From NCBI GenBank assembly GCA_023101885.1, contig JALPQD010000241.1, forward strand, positions 3,313,501 to 3,377,500: 64,000 nt of DNA. Reading direction: 5' to 3'. The stretch is from Typhlomys cinereus. Taxonomy: Eukaryota; Chordata; Mammalia; Rodentia; Platacanthomyidae. Each line of letters opens with the position of its first letter. The first letter of the stretch is position 1. Below, piece after piece: positions 11,420 through 21,420 of the stretch. A program made the position numbers and the translations under genes. The notes under the pieces are model-generated. The model made no database searches. It was given only the letters and a program-made list of their open reading frames with translations, and was not told the origin of the DNA.

Positions 11420-11513
11420 TCCTTCCAGCATTTTTATGTGGGATCTGGTATCCAAATTCAGATCTTGTCGCTTGTGAGGCAAAACTTTAACCCTGGATCA
11501 TTTCTCCAACCCT

Positions 11514-12398
11514 TAAGCACACATTTTAAATAGCGTAACAAGTCAAATATCTTCTAGGGAAACTTTCTCCCGTATTTTCTTCCACTATAACCTCTCCTGA
11601 CTGCTATCCTGGTAACAGAAATATGGATGAAATGGGTGCACATAGCTCCTTAAAAGACATCTCTGAATCTTTTTATTTTTCTTTACATTTACTATCTTGT
11701 GTTTATGTGTGGGGGTGCACATGTGTCTCATGCATGTAGAGGTCAAAGAACAACTTCAGGAAGTCAGTATTTCCTTCCACCACGTGGGTTCTGAGAGTTG
11801 AATTCAGGTCATCACCTGGGCAAGAAGTGTCCCAGTTGAAACTCATATCTACATCTTAATCCCTACAACTTTTCAAAAATAACTAACATGCCAAAAGAGT
11901 ATCTTATCCCAAAATATCCCCAACATGCATCTTTGTCAAAAATAAGTAAAAGGGGAAAAAATAAAAAGAGGAAGCAAGGTAATCACGAGATCCTTATCAG
12001 AGTAATGAAATAAAAAACCAAAGGATACTGAGTCATCAGAAAGTAGAAGAACCATAAAATAGGGTTTTTCTCTAAAGCACTTGGAATATATGGTGTAGCT
12101 AACATCTTGATTTTGCACTTCTGGCTCCTAGAAACATGAGAATATCACTTTCTATTGTTTTAAGTCAAGAACTTTATCACTGTTCTTTATGGTAACCACA
12201 GGAAATGAATACAGAGCCTTTAACAAAAGCTTTCCAAGTAAACCTTAAAATCAAATCCTCAGTCCTCTGCTTTTAATGTTGAATAAAAAAGAATCATTGA
12301 TGGAACATTATCTGCAAAAATGAAACAGTAGACAGCTCCAAAGGTCCATCTGTTCCCAAAAAAATTTTTTAAAAGCTCAATCAGAAACTGTCAAAATC
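11514..12398. other. Intergenic with an old B2-like SINE
   Basis: A diverged B2-like SINE in minus orientation lies at about 11670-11850 (acaacttcaggaagtcag, then gagttgaattcaggtcatca). The remainder, about 11850-12398, is AT-rich and has no gene I can recognise. Confidence 0.55.
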
Positions 12399-12707
12399 GG
12401 GCTGGAGAGGTGGCTCAGGGGTTAAGCCTCTGCCTTGCAGGCAGAAGGTCCTGAGTTCGGATCCCAGATCCCACGTATAGACGCCAGGTGGAAGCGGGGG
12501 TGGCCTGCGCTTCTGGTCCTGGTAGGGCGGAGCCTGTGAATCCCGGGGCAGAAGGAAGTGGAGGCGTCCATGGTGGTTCGCGATTCGTCCGTGGTTCTAC
12601 ACACACACATACACACATGCGCGCACATACATACGCGCGCACACACACACAATTGAATAAATAATAAAAAAAAATTTAAAAAAAAAATAAAAATAAAATA
12701 AAAAAAA
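12399..12707 (+). repeat. Young CA-tailed B2-like SINE with 16-bp perfect target-site duplication
   Basis: The copy starts gggctggagaggtggctcag, carries box B ctgagttcggatccc, has a CpG-rich body, a mixed CA/CG tail (12599-12650) and AATAAATAATAAAA with a long A-rich end. The 16-bp repeat agaaactgtcaaaatc flanks it at 12383-12398 and 12708-12723 without mismatch. It is one of the best-preserved copies in the window. Confidence 0.9.
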
Positions 12708-12723
12708 AGAAACTGTCAAAATC

Positions 12724-13190
12724 AACTTGGTTGGAACTTTTGACAGTAACCAAAGTTTTACAGCAACCACATAAACGCTAAACCAAGAAAACTTTAAAAT
12801 GTAAGAAAGGTTTGTGGCACTTTTATATTCTTTTTCCCTTCTCCCTACTCAATTCCAATCTAAAAGGTAAAAGTCCACATTGCCCTTGTGGGACCCTGAC
12901 CCTTGGTTCTAAAGGGAGTACGTTATTTGCAAAGAACTATGTTTGTGTTAATATGTATGAAATCTACACAGAGGATTGATGCAAGGTAAGTGCCTTCATT
13001 TTATCTGATATGGAACATATTCAGGGTTAAAAGTGGTAGATATCCCTTGAAAACTTTGTGAAGTAAACAAATAACCTATAAGTTACTGGGAGTAAAATTT
13101 GTGGCCAACTTATATAGTAGAATATAAATAACTAGCAAGAATAACTGCAGAGATTCTTTAGAGATTTGGGGAATTCAAAATTGCATACGT
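12724..13190. other. Intergenic, no gene seen
   Basis: Unique AT-rich sequence without a recognisable repeat or open frame of interest. Confidence 0.5.
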
Positions 13191-13191
13191 G

Positions 13192-13615
13192 GCCTGGGAG
13201 ATGCCTTAGCAATTAAAGTTTTTGCCAGGAAAGCAAAAGAACCAGAGTTCACATTCCCAGACACCACGCAAAAATGCAGGCCACCCCTATCTGTAATTTC
13301 TGCCTCTGAAGGTAGAGCTTGGAAATCCCTAGAGCAAGCTGGCTAGCCAGCCCTATCTGGCAACTCTGGGTTTAATTGCAGATCCAGGTTCAAAAGAATG
13401 GGGTACACTAGCAGTCAAAATGATCCCCAATACCACCCTAAGGCCTCCACATGTGTGCACACTCCGGCCCGTAATAACTTGCACCCACATGCATGCTTAC
13501 CCACATGCAAACCTGTATGTGTATACAGGTTTCTCACGTGTATACATGAACACACCCCATGCATGTATACATGTAAGAAAAAATGCATATATATCCATAT
13601 CATATGACTCCATGC
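13192..13615 (+). repeat. B4-like SINE (ID head fused to B1-like body)
   Basis: A tRNA-like head (gcctgggagatgccttagca) and a B1-like middle with gaactctgggtttaattgca-type wording are followed by a CA/TG-rich tail at 13440-13610. The copy is diverged and has no clear flanking duplication. Confidence 0.6.
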
Positions 13616-13624
13616 ATATCATGG

Positions 13625-13850
13625 AGTCAGCCTAGATGTACATCAACTGATGAATGGATAAGGAATATGTGGTATATATACACTATGAATGTTACTCAGG
13701 TGTAAAGAAAAAGTTTAATTATGAAATTTACGGGTACATGGAGAAAACAAGAAAAACTTAACTGAGTGAAGTGACCCGGTCCCAAGAAGTCAACATTGCA
13801 TACTCTTTCATATATGGATCGTATCCTTAATTTTTTTATTTTTGTGTTTA
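13625..13850 (+). mobile_element. L1 3' end fragment
   Basis: The phrases atcaactgatgaatggataa, then tatacactatgaatgttact and agtgaagtgacccggtccca are the familiar L1 3' terminal region. There is no open ORF2 here. The sequence around 13850-13960 may continue it. Confidence 0.75.
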
Positions 13851-13959
13851 ATTTGGAATATCTGGAGAGACCTGGAAGCTAGAAAGAAGTCATGGCGGGA
13901 GAAAGGTCTTAAAGAGGATGTGTTATGAAAGTAGAGAAAAGGAATACTGAGGTGATAAG

Positions 13960-14964
13960 GGTTTTTTTTTTTTGCAAAGCAAATTTTATCATTTAATAAA
14001 GTCTAACCCTTTGGGAAACATTCTCACATGGAGTCTTATTTATACAAAAATTGAAATAAAATTTATCTATTCACTGGTGAGAGAAGTGACGGAGAGAGAC
14101 AAATTAAATTTCTGGTGTTCATTAGCCAAGCAAGGAAAGTCGTTTACTGATATCATGTTAAATCACAGAAGCTGAAGTAGATTCAGAAGCAATAAATTTG
14201 CTTAAGACTATTTGAGAACAGCTGTTCTGGGAGACAAGGTTGTTAGAACATCAATAATCAATTACAAGATAAAGCAAAGCCAAGCTAGTGGCTTGCATCT
14301 ATGATCCCAGTACTTTTGGGGGGCAAGGCCTAAAGGTCATGAATATGAAACCAGCCTGGACCCTGTGTTAAAAAAAAGTTTTAAACTTAAAAAGAACAGA
14401 AAGAGAAATAGTGAAATTCATTCATAGTTCTATAATGTATTGGGGCATAAGTTTCAACAATCCAATATAGATTCTACATATACCAGCCAGTCTATGGAGA
14501 GGTCATTTTGCAGGTCCTTGATCAATCCAGAGAACCTTCCACCATACTCACGTCTGGATCTGATGACCCTATACTGCCACAGGGAGACTTACTAAGAACA
14601 CCATATGAAAGTTTCAAGTCTCCAGGGATGGTGAAAGAAGTAGAAGACCAGAGACAACTGGGAACATCCACATATGTGCCTTACCGTCAGCTAGAGCTGG
14701 GGCACTGCCCCTCAGACATGTTCGCTTGGTCAACTCAACCTCCTGGCCCTCCACCTCTGGGCAACCTTTAATATGTGAGCTTGACCTCATCTCTTCCAGC
14801 TGCTGTAACAAGCAGTTGGCTCTGAGCACATGGAAAGTCAGTGAAGGCTATGCAATTCAACCAGTGACTTGATCTTCCAAGTATTCATAATACATTCCTT
14901 ATTCATCTTTAACAAATGTGGTAAATGACTTATATTTTGGCCAAAGTCTTAGTTACAATATGTA
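13960..14964. other. Intergenic, partly unidentified
   Basis: A B1-like fragment lies at about 14281-14385 (gatcccagtacttttggggg). An 87-codon open frame at 14508-14771 (+), ending QPPGPPPLGNL, has no similarity that I recognise and no visible promoter or polyA context. I do not call it a gene. The rest is unique. Confidence 0.4.
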
Positions 14965-15072
14965 TTTATGTCAGGTACTTCCTGCAATTCCAGCACTTAG
15001 GAGGTGAAGTTGGGAACTTCAGAAATTCTAGGTCAGTCTCTCAACATAGTCTGAGGTCAGCTTGGGTTATAT
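14965..15072 (+). repeat. B1-like SINE, 7SL-derived
   Basis: The phrase caattccagcacttaggagg and the downstream gtcagcttgggttatatg follow the B1 plan. It is diverged, and it is followed by TA-rich simple sequence at 15075-15145. Confidence 0.6.
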
Positions 15073-15429
15073 GTGAGTGTATATGTGCATATATGTATAC
15101 ACATATAAAATACATATTATTGTATATAAAATATATATTTATATAATGTGTATATTAAAGATGGAGTGATGTGCTTTTGCCAATACCCTTTAACCTTCAA
15201 CCCAATTAATTAAATATCAAATAAGAGAGTTACACTTCATTTTATGAAACGCTTGAAATGAATTTTGATTAGGCAGGCAAGGAACCCTGCCATTCAAAAG
15301 GAACATCAGCTGCCCATAATGCCCAGAATGAGGGAGCAGGACTTGAATCCCAGTGCATGTTCTTGTGTGTATTCTCCCTGCCCAGTACAAAAAAACACAT
15401 TAAGAACGTCTTTTTTTTTAATTCTTTTT

Positions 15430-15636
15430 TAATTTTAAATACTGTAACGATTTATTTAAGAGAAACAAAAACACATGGATGTCATGACGTGTGGGTAGAG
15501 GCTGCACAGCAACTTTCAGAAATCATTCTTTCCTTCCACGATGTGGACTTCTGGGGATGAAACAAAGGTCACCAGTTAATTGTGTGTGTGTGTGTTTTTT
15601 GTTTTTTTTTTACCTGCTGAGCTGTCTCAGTGGCCC
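15430..15636 (-). repeat. Old B2-like SINE with (TG)n
   Basis: On the minus strand it begins gggccactgagacagctcag and passes through a (CA)n run to a tail with taaataaatc. It abuts the left end of the POLR3K retrocopy region. Confidence 0.65.
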
Positions 15637-15770
15637 ACACATAAGAATTTATTTTTTTTCTTTTCTGTTCTTTTTTATACAAAACATCTCAGCTGACTAA
15701 AGATAACACATAAAGAACTTATTTTTTCTTTTCTGCTCTTTTTTATACAAAAAACATCTCAGCTGACTAG
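15637..15770. repeat. Imperfect tandem duplication of about 67 bp
   Basis: The block 15637-15705 (acacataagaatttattttt ... catctcagctgacta) is repeated at 15706-15770 with a few differences in T-run length and single bases. It lies at the 3' side of the POLR3K retrocopy and could derive from its 3' untranslated region and oligo-A end. Confidence 0.8.
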
Positions 15771-15881
15771 AAAATAGGCTATTTCCTGACACCCTGGTCC
15801 CCACTCCATATGGATCAACTTCCCACCACATCAAGAACACTTTGAGAACACAGAATTCAAATTTGTAGTTGGGCAAGACCT

Positions 15882-16208
15882 TCAGTCCTTCCAGAGGTTT
15901 CCACACTGGGGGTTGCAGCATTTGTAGAAGGTGGTTGCGGGCTTGTCTGCAGAACGGGTGTGAAGCTGCATGAAGTAGGCACGGGGATGCCCGCACTGTG
16001 GACACGGCTCTGCAGTAGAATCCACATTCTCCCAGGCAGCTGCTCCTCTAAGCATATCATCCACTTCTTTCAGCTTGGGATACATCCGCCTTGTTATCTT
16101 GTGAGTGATGTTGTGCACATAGGGGCAAGTTTTGCAGGCGAAGCGATGACACGGCTGCCCCGCTTCCACGACCAGTCGGTTCCCACAACTCGGGCAAAAG
16201 AGCATCAT
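15882..16208 (-). CDS. POLR3K: POLR3K (RNA polymerase III subunit RPC10/C11) intronless retrocopy with an open frame
   Basis: POLR3K is the small pol III subunit that supports termination and TFIIS-like transcript cleavage. The frame is exactly 108 codons, the normal length, with no stop or frameshift. Both zinc ribbons keep their cysteines: C5/C8/C25/C28 in the N-terminal one and C69/C72/C97/C102 in the C-terminal one. HRFACKTCPYVHNIT and AAAWENVDSTAE are near-identical to the parent. In the catalytic acidic hairpin, RSADEP of the parent reads RSADKP (K89), removing the glutamate of the Asp-Glu pair that family members need for RNA cleavage. The parent gene has introns, so this is a retrocopy. 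The frame stays open another 45 codons upstream (to 16343) through what looks like former 5' UTR. Whether it is expressed cannot be seen from sequence; two adjacent ATGs are in a weak context. Confidence 0.88.
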   Translation of the reverse strand: MMLFCPSCGNRLVVEAGQPCHRFACKTCPYVHNITHKITRRMYPKLKEVDDMLRGAAAWENVDSTAEPCPQCGHPRAYFMQLHTRSADKPATTFYKCCNPQCGNLWKD

Positions 16209-16209
16209 C

Positions 16210-16424
16210 GACGTGGTTGTGCTGTGGGAACTCTGGTCCACAGCTGCCTCGGCTGCTGCCCCTGCAACTGCAATAGTGATAAGTTTTAAACAGAGATGTG
16301 GGCAAAGAGATGGGGGGCTGGGAGTAAGGAGAAGGGTTAACAAAACTAAGAATGTATAAAGAATCCGTATGAAAGCTGCCGCTATGAACTAATTATGAAC
16401 TAATTAAAATATAATTTTCAAAAG
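16210..16424. other. 5' flank of the POLR3K retrocopy
   Basis: The part next to the frame (to about 16280) appears to be former 5' UTR of POLR3K, read in minus orientation. Beyond it is short unique sequence with no promoter that I can recognise. Confidence 0.45.
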
Positions 16425-16930
16425 TTTGAATGGAAGTACCCTGCATGGGGTAGATGATGCTAATTCCAGAAGCTATGGGTTATCATATAAAATCAGTGTC
16501 AGGAATATAATACCTCCCTATAATTTGTTGATCAAGAAGTTCACAAAGGTTCCTAAAAAAGATACGGGCTACTCCCATTGCTCTTTGTTGCCTACTAAAA
16601 CTGGATGGTTTTCTACTGCTGAAGGTGCTACACACACTGGATGCAGGACATAGAGAAATCATTCTTGAAGTGAACTGGAAGCTTCTTCCCTATTGTCTAG
16701 CTTCAATGGAGGAGAGGAGTTATTGTCTTCAGTGTGTTACTTACCACCCTGCCCAGGTGGTCCTAGTTAAATTCAGTGGGCCAGAAAATAAAAACATAAG
16801 TGAAAACGAAACAAAAACACATGATAATGGGAGAAGGATTTATTGGGGAGTTAGTTTGGGGTTCAGGATAAGAGAGCAGGGTGATGAGAGAGAACAGATT
16901 ATATACATGTATGAAATTATCAAATACTTT
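16425..16930 (+). mobile_element. L1 3' untranslated region fragment (older rodent L1)
   Basis: The phrases ggagaggagttattgtcttc, then agttaaattcagtgggcca and attatatacatgtatgaaat belong to a rodent L1 3' UTR. A related copy lies at 20190-20480 and a third at about 25920-26330. There is no coding capacity. Confidence 0.7.
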
Positions 16931-16979
16931 TTTTAAAATTTTAATGCGTATGCAGATGAGTTTAGAAAGTGGTAGAGAT

Positions 16980-17067
16980 GGACTGGAGAGATGGCTCAGT
17001 GGTTGAAACCTTTGCCTTGCAAGCAGAAAGACCTGAGTTCAGATACCCAGATTCTTCATAAAATTTG
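16980..17067 (+). repeat. Head of a CA-tailed B2-like SINE
   Basis: It begins gactggagagatggctcagt, with box B ctgagttcagataccc, and the similarity stops at about 17067. The following 17068-17200 is unassigned. A purine-rich piece at about 17280-17400 (ttgtctgcatgtaagagatt) may be another L1 3' end. Confidence 0.65.
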
Positions 17068-17509
17068 TGAGGCAGTCCGTGTGCCTACGACAGGGATGGC
17101 CCCCCATGGGCCAGAGCTTTGTATGCTCACACCATGAACTTCGTCTCATAAAAGATGGACAAAGCTGCTATTCTTCAGCTTTATTATGTGTCCTTAACCA
17201 TGTGGATCTGGGAGCTCAATCATAACTACATCCTTAATGTAATAAAATATTTTATATTGTCCAGTTTTAAAAAATAGGACATAAAGGCAGGAGGTGGGCA
17301 TGCTAGGAAAATGTCCAAGGGAAGTGGGAAGGAGAAAGGAGTAACTATATATATTGTCTGCATGTAAGAGATTATAAAAGAGTAAAAGAAAAAACAAAAT
17401 TAATTAAAAAAAACATGTTGAGAGGGTGGTGGTCAGGGAAAACCACCCATTTTGTTCATAATTAGGAAGACTAAATGTTAATAAAAAATGATTTTTAAAA
17501 ATGTGAGGA

Positions 17510-17690
17510 AGATATGGCAGGGACCTGTAATTCCAGTTCTGGAAGGCAGATCCTGGGAAACACCAGAGCCAAGCCACAAGGAGGCAGAGCAATCCAGGAT
17601 GACTCCAGATGTTACCTTTGAGCCTCCACAGACACACACCCTCAAGTTCACTGTAGTACCCACATGTTAGTAAAATAATAAAATAAAAGC
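17510..17690 (+). repeat. CA-tailed B2-like SINE, 5' truncated
   Basis: The body phrases gtaattccagttctggaagg and gcaatccaggatgactcc, then a tail with AATAATAAAATAAAA. The tRNA-like head is missing. Confidence 0.7.
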
Positions 17691-18618
17691 CTAAATAAGA
17701 AATGAAGTAGTAATACTTGTTTCAAAGAAGATAAATCTTGAAGACTAAGAGGAAAAATACTGTGATGGTTAATATTACCTGACAGAATTTAGAATCTCCT
17801 AGGAGATAACCCTCTGGGTGTGTTTCTGCTGGTTTTAGGCAACATAATCTTACACTGTTTCAGAAACATCTAAAGATACAACCAGAAAACTCTCTTTTTT
17901 TCAGGTAAACAATTAAAACATTTAGCTTGAATTTAGTCTTCTTTTCCATCCACAGTAAGAATTGTTTTTCCCCAAATGTGGAATTCTAAGCCAACAAACT
18001 TGAATTTTTTAAATATATGTTCTATACACTCATTCTCATATGAATATGTATTTCCGCATGTACATCTCTCCATATATATATGCACTATGCAAATCACGGT
18101 TACTTTTGATATGAAATATATGACTTAAATGCTAAATTTTCATCTTCAATCTCTGAAAGCTAGGATCTAAATGAACTTATTTTATTCAACAAGTATTTTT
18201 GCAGCAATTTCTTAGTGTCATAACTAGGCATTGTAGGTAATAAATGCGAAAAGAAGACATTATTCTAATCTTCAAGGAGTTTATCGTCATGCTCCAGCAA
18301 GTCTCAGGTGCATACTTTCAGGAATCAGGCTTTGTTTTGCACAGAGCATACCATCTGGACTCTGCTCCTCTCGATGTGAAGACTGTGCTTTTAATTGCCA
18401 GAGTGCAAAGCTTTAGTGCATGGAGAGTGGGGCAGAGGAAGCTAGGATAAAGATGAGACTCAGTGGGTCACATATGCAATAAGATGAAAATAGGAGGGAA
18501 AAGAGTAGGGAAGAAGGGTTGTAATACGAAGAGTAGGTGGGTAGAATTAGAGATTAAGGTACGAACATATCTTAAATTCACTGTATTCATGTATGAATCT
18601 AAAAAAATTTAAAAATTA
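17691..18618. other. Intergenic, no gene seen
   Basis: A segment at about 17763-17870 (tgtgatggttaatattacct ... cctctgggtgtgtttctgct) resembles a MaLR-type LTR start but is too short to assign. The rest is unique sequence. Confidence 0.4.
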
Positions 18619-18639
18619 AAAAGAGCTTATTGTTTGTTT

Positions 18640-18943
18640 TTTAATTTATTATTATTATTTATTCAATTGTGCGTGTATGTCTGTGCATGTGTATGTGTGT
18701 GTGTGTAGAACCACAGGCGAATTCGGGAACCACCATGGACTGCCTCCACCTCCTCCTTGTTTACTCTGCCCTGGGATTCACACCACCCTAATAGGACCAG
18801 AAACGCAGACCGCCCTAATAGGACCAGAAACGCAGGCCACCCCCGCTTCCACTCGGCGTCTATACGTGGGGTCTAGGATCCGAACTCAGGACCTTCTACC
18901 TGCAAGGCAGAGGCTTAACCCCTGAGCCACCTTTCCAGCCCCC
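18640..18943 (-). repeat. Young CA-tailed B2-like SINE with 21-bp target-site duplication and internal duplication
   Basis: In minus orientation it ends on the + strand at cctgagccacctttccagcccc. The same 21 bp flank it at 18619-18639 and 18944-18964 (core agagcttattgtttgttt). Inside the body a segment of about 27 bp is duplicated in tandem (about 18785-18838; ctaataggaccagaaacgca appears twice). The intact flanks mark it as recent. Confidence 0.88.
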
Positions 18944-18964
18944 AAAAGAGCTTATTGTTTGTTT

Positions 18965-19210
18965 AAAAAGTGAGAACACTTTGTTTCCTATGAAAGACGG
19001 AGGTCTAATAATGAATTACATTAGATAAATGTCAAGATAGGCAAAGTTACAAAATAATGGCAACGATAAACTTCCATTTAAGGTGCACAGAGTAGATTGA
19101 CAAAAATAGGTTACATATCTTGCTAATCTCTACTTGTGCAATTGTGTGGAACTAAAATGAAGCCTAAGCAGTAGCTATTTACAAAACAGGAATACTATTA
19201 TTAAAATTCT
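18965..19210. other. Intergenic unique sequence
   Basis: No gene or repeat recognised. Confidence 0.4.
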
Positions 19211-19214
19211 CACA

Positions 19215-19550
19215 TTTTAAAACTAGGGAAAAGGCTCAGTGGGCAAGAGTGCTTGTGGCTCTAGCATGAGGACCTGAGTTCAAATCCTCAAATTCCATGT
19301 AAAAAGCTAGAGATTGTCACACATGTCTGTAACTCCAGTATTGTGGGAGCAGGAGAACTGCTGGGGTTTGCTGGTCACTAATCCAGATCCAGGTTGAGTT
19401 GGCAGACCCTGTCTCAGGGAATAAGGTGGAAAATGATAGAACAAGACACCTGATATCCTCCTCTGGTTTGCACCTACATAAATGAGTAAAAATATGTGCA
19501 TATGCACCACATATGTACAATGCACACACGCACAAATAAAAATTTTAAGA
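19215..19550 (+). repeat. B4-like SINE
   Basis: The head aactagggaaaaggctcagt and box B ctgagttcaaatcc are followed by a B1-derived middle (tctgtaactccagtattgtg; gagttggcagaccctgtctc) and a CA-rich tail. This is the composite plan of rodent B4. Confidence 0.7.
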
Positions 19551-20189
19551 CTCTGCTCAAAGTTTTATTAATGATGTCAAATCACTTATGAAGACCAATC
19601 CAGCATAGAAAAATTGTATAATCACAGAGAATCTAATTGGAATAGGTAACAAAAAGCAAGTTTGGATAGCTCTGTGATGCTAATTTGCATCTATTATAAG
19701 AAAAAAATAGTTACAAATCAAGGTAATGTCATAGAAAGCTAAGTAAGATGCTAGAAATTCTTATCAATACAGGACAGTGGCAAAGGCTTCCACACCAAGG
19801 TGTCATGAGAGACCACAAAGGAAGACTTAACTTAGCAATGAAAATGTCCTCTTTTCCTCCCTTGGAGTAGTGTCAGAATATATTGAGTGGAGACTCAGGA
19901 TTTTCATGACTTCCATTGATAATGAGGTCAACATATAGTAATGTTAGTGAAAGCCATGTGACAATACTAATGAGGTATTTTTACTATCTCCAGCCAAGGA
20001 GTTATCAGAAAAGGTCTAACAAAGAGCCAGAAATCTAAATATACCAATAGTAAGAAGGAATCTCACTCATTCAATGTCAATAATGACAAGTAGGAAACTT
20101 GAACTTCTATAGTCAACTGACAATAATGAAGGAGTACTCTTTCAGTGACAGAATGGCATGAGAAGTAGCTTCATAAGAGATATCTGAGT
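19551..20189. other. Intergenic, no gene seen
   Basis: AT-rich sequence without a recognisable gene. It may be old L1 body, but I cannot place it. Confidence 0.35.
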
Positions 20190-20480
20190 AACTGGAGAAC
20201 TATTGGAATTTGATGACTGCTAGGGGAGAAGGAGTCATTGTCTTTAGTGGTATAGAGGCTGGTGAGTTTCCCATGCTACAGTGGATAGCTCCACACCAGT
20301 TTAAACTCAGTGAGTCACAAAATAAAAACAAAACAAAAGATATGAAAGTAGGAACCCAGGGGACTTTGCTGGGAGGAAAAGGAGTGACTGTGGATGGGAG
20401 GGGACAAAAGATGGCATAGGTGGAAAATCACCAGAATGCATTATATACCTATATAAATTGTCAAATAATAAATTAATAAA
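20190..20480 (+). mobile_element. L1 3' UTR fragment
   Basis: The phrases ggagtcattgtctttagtgg, then catgctacagtggatagctc and aaactcagtgagtcacaaaa match the rodent L1 3' UTR wording, followed by attgtcaaataataaatt at the 3' end. Confidence 0.75.
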
Positions 20481-20534
20481 TTTGAAAAATGAGATCTAGA
20501 GTTCTACAGCAGACATGAAAAGGTCCAGGTTTCA

Positions 20535-21420
20535 CTGACAAAATATATAACAGGCAGAACAGATGGCTCTGCAATTAAAGTGCCAGTCATGCAAACAAAA
20601 GGACTGGAGTTCAGATCCCTAGATCCCATGTAAAGTGCTGGGCCTGCAGGGTGGCCACCTGCAATTACAGTCCCACAAAGCAGAGCCTGGAAATCCACAG
20701 AGCAAGTTGACTAGCAAACTAGCCTTGCCTGGTGAGTTCTGGGTTTAGAGACCCAGCCTCCAAACAGAAAGATCCAAGAATGATTGGGGATGCTCATCCT
20801 GAAGCTCAGGGACATTTGCGGAAGAGGGAGCGGTAAGAGTGTAAGAGCAAAAGGATGGGAGGAGCAATGATTTGCAAGATACTCCACACAAGTTAGGGCC
20901 GAAGCAATCATAATTGGACATTGCATGCCCGGCGCAGTGTCCAACACACTATTGACCTCACAAAGTCTAGCATCTGCTAAAGGCACCAAGATCCTTGGAG
21001 GCAAGGGATTGACAGCCACAGTAGTGTTCCTATGCTTAAGGGGAACACAGGTAAGGGTTCAGGGAAATGCCACTGGGTCCTTGTACGTCATCGGAGAGGA
21101 GGGCCCAGAGGAGAGTCAGGCATGCACAAGAAAGGACTCTGGGAATTGGGGCGGGAGGCATGGGGGGATGGGGAGGGAGGGGTGAGGGGAGGGAGAGCAG
21201 GGGGTTCAGGGGGAGGAGGAGGGAGGGAGGGAACTGGTGTACCTATTAAGTTTGTATGAGCTGAAATGATAATAAAAAATGTATTAAAATAAAAAAAAGA
21301 ATGATTGGGGATGCTTTCTAAAAACACCCTTAAATCTCCACGTGTTCAACCCCCCGCACCCACATGCAAAAGATACGCATGCACATGAAAATGAAATACA
21401 TATATATATATCACATATAT
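20535..21420 (+). repeat. B4-like SINE split by an L1 insertion
   Basis: The head and middle lie at 20535-20794 (ggactggagttcagatccct; ggtgagttctgggtttagag) and the tail at 21297-21420 (aaatctccacgtgttcaacc). The same 19 bp stand on both sides of the insert, so the two parts form one SINE. A TA-rich run follows at about 21399-21440. Confidence 0.75.
20795..21296 (+). mobile_element. 5'-truncated L1 3' end with 19-bp target-site duplication
   Basis: The insert starts catcctgaagctcagggaca, carries the rodent L1 phrase taagagtgtaagagc, a long G-rich polypurine tract at about 21140-21235, and ends aataaaaaatgtattaaaat with an A-rich tail. The sequence aagaatgattggggatgct flanks it at 20776-20794 and 21297-21315 without mismatch. 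It is a typical short, 5'-truncated L1 event. Confidence 0.85.

Larger units (their letters stand above)
9786..11513 (-). repeat. B2-like SINE split by the FDPS retrocopy
   Basis: The 3' half lies at 9786-9970 (minus; gggtgactttggaaatcatc on the + strand is the tail-side body) and the 5' half at 11420-11513 (ending ggatcatttctccaaccc). A 16-bp block tccttccagcattttt is present on both sides, at 9955-9970 and 11420-11435. The two halves rejoin into one normal SINE, so the SINE was the older target. Confidence 0.8.

Noticed and set aside
15960..16289. A 109-codon + strand frame opposite the POLR3K copy
   Set aside because: A shadow of the conserved minus-strand frame with no similarity of its own.
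20925..21259. Gly/Arg-rich 75-86 codon frames
   Set aside because: They translate the G-rich L1 3' UTR tract in three frames.
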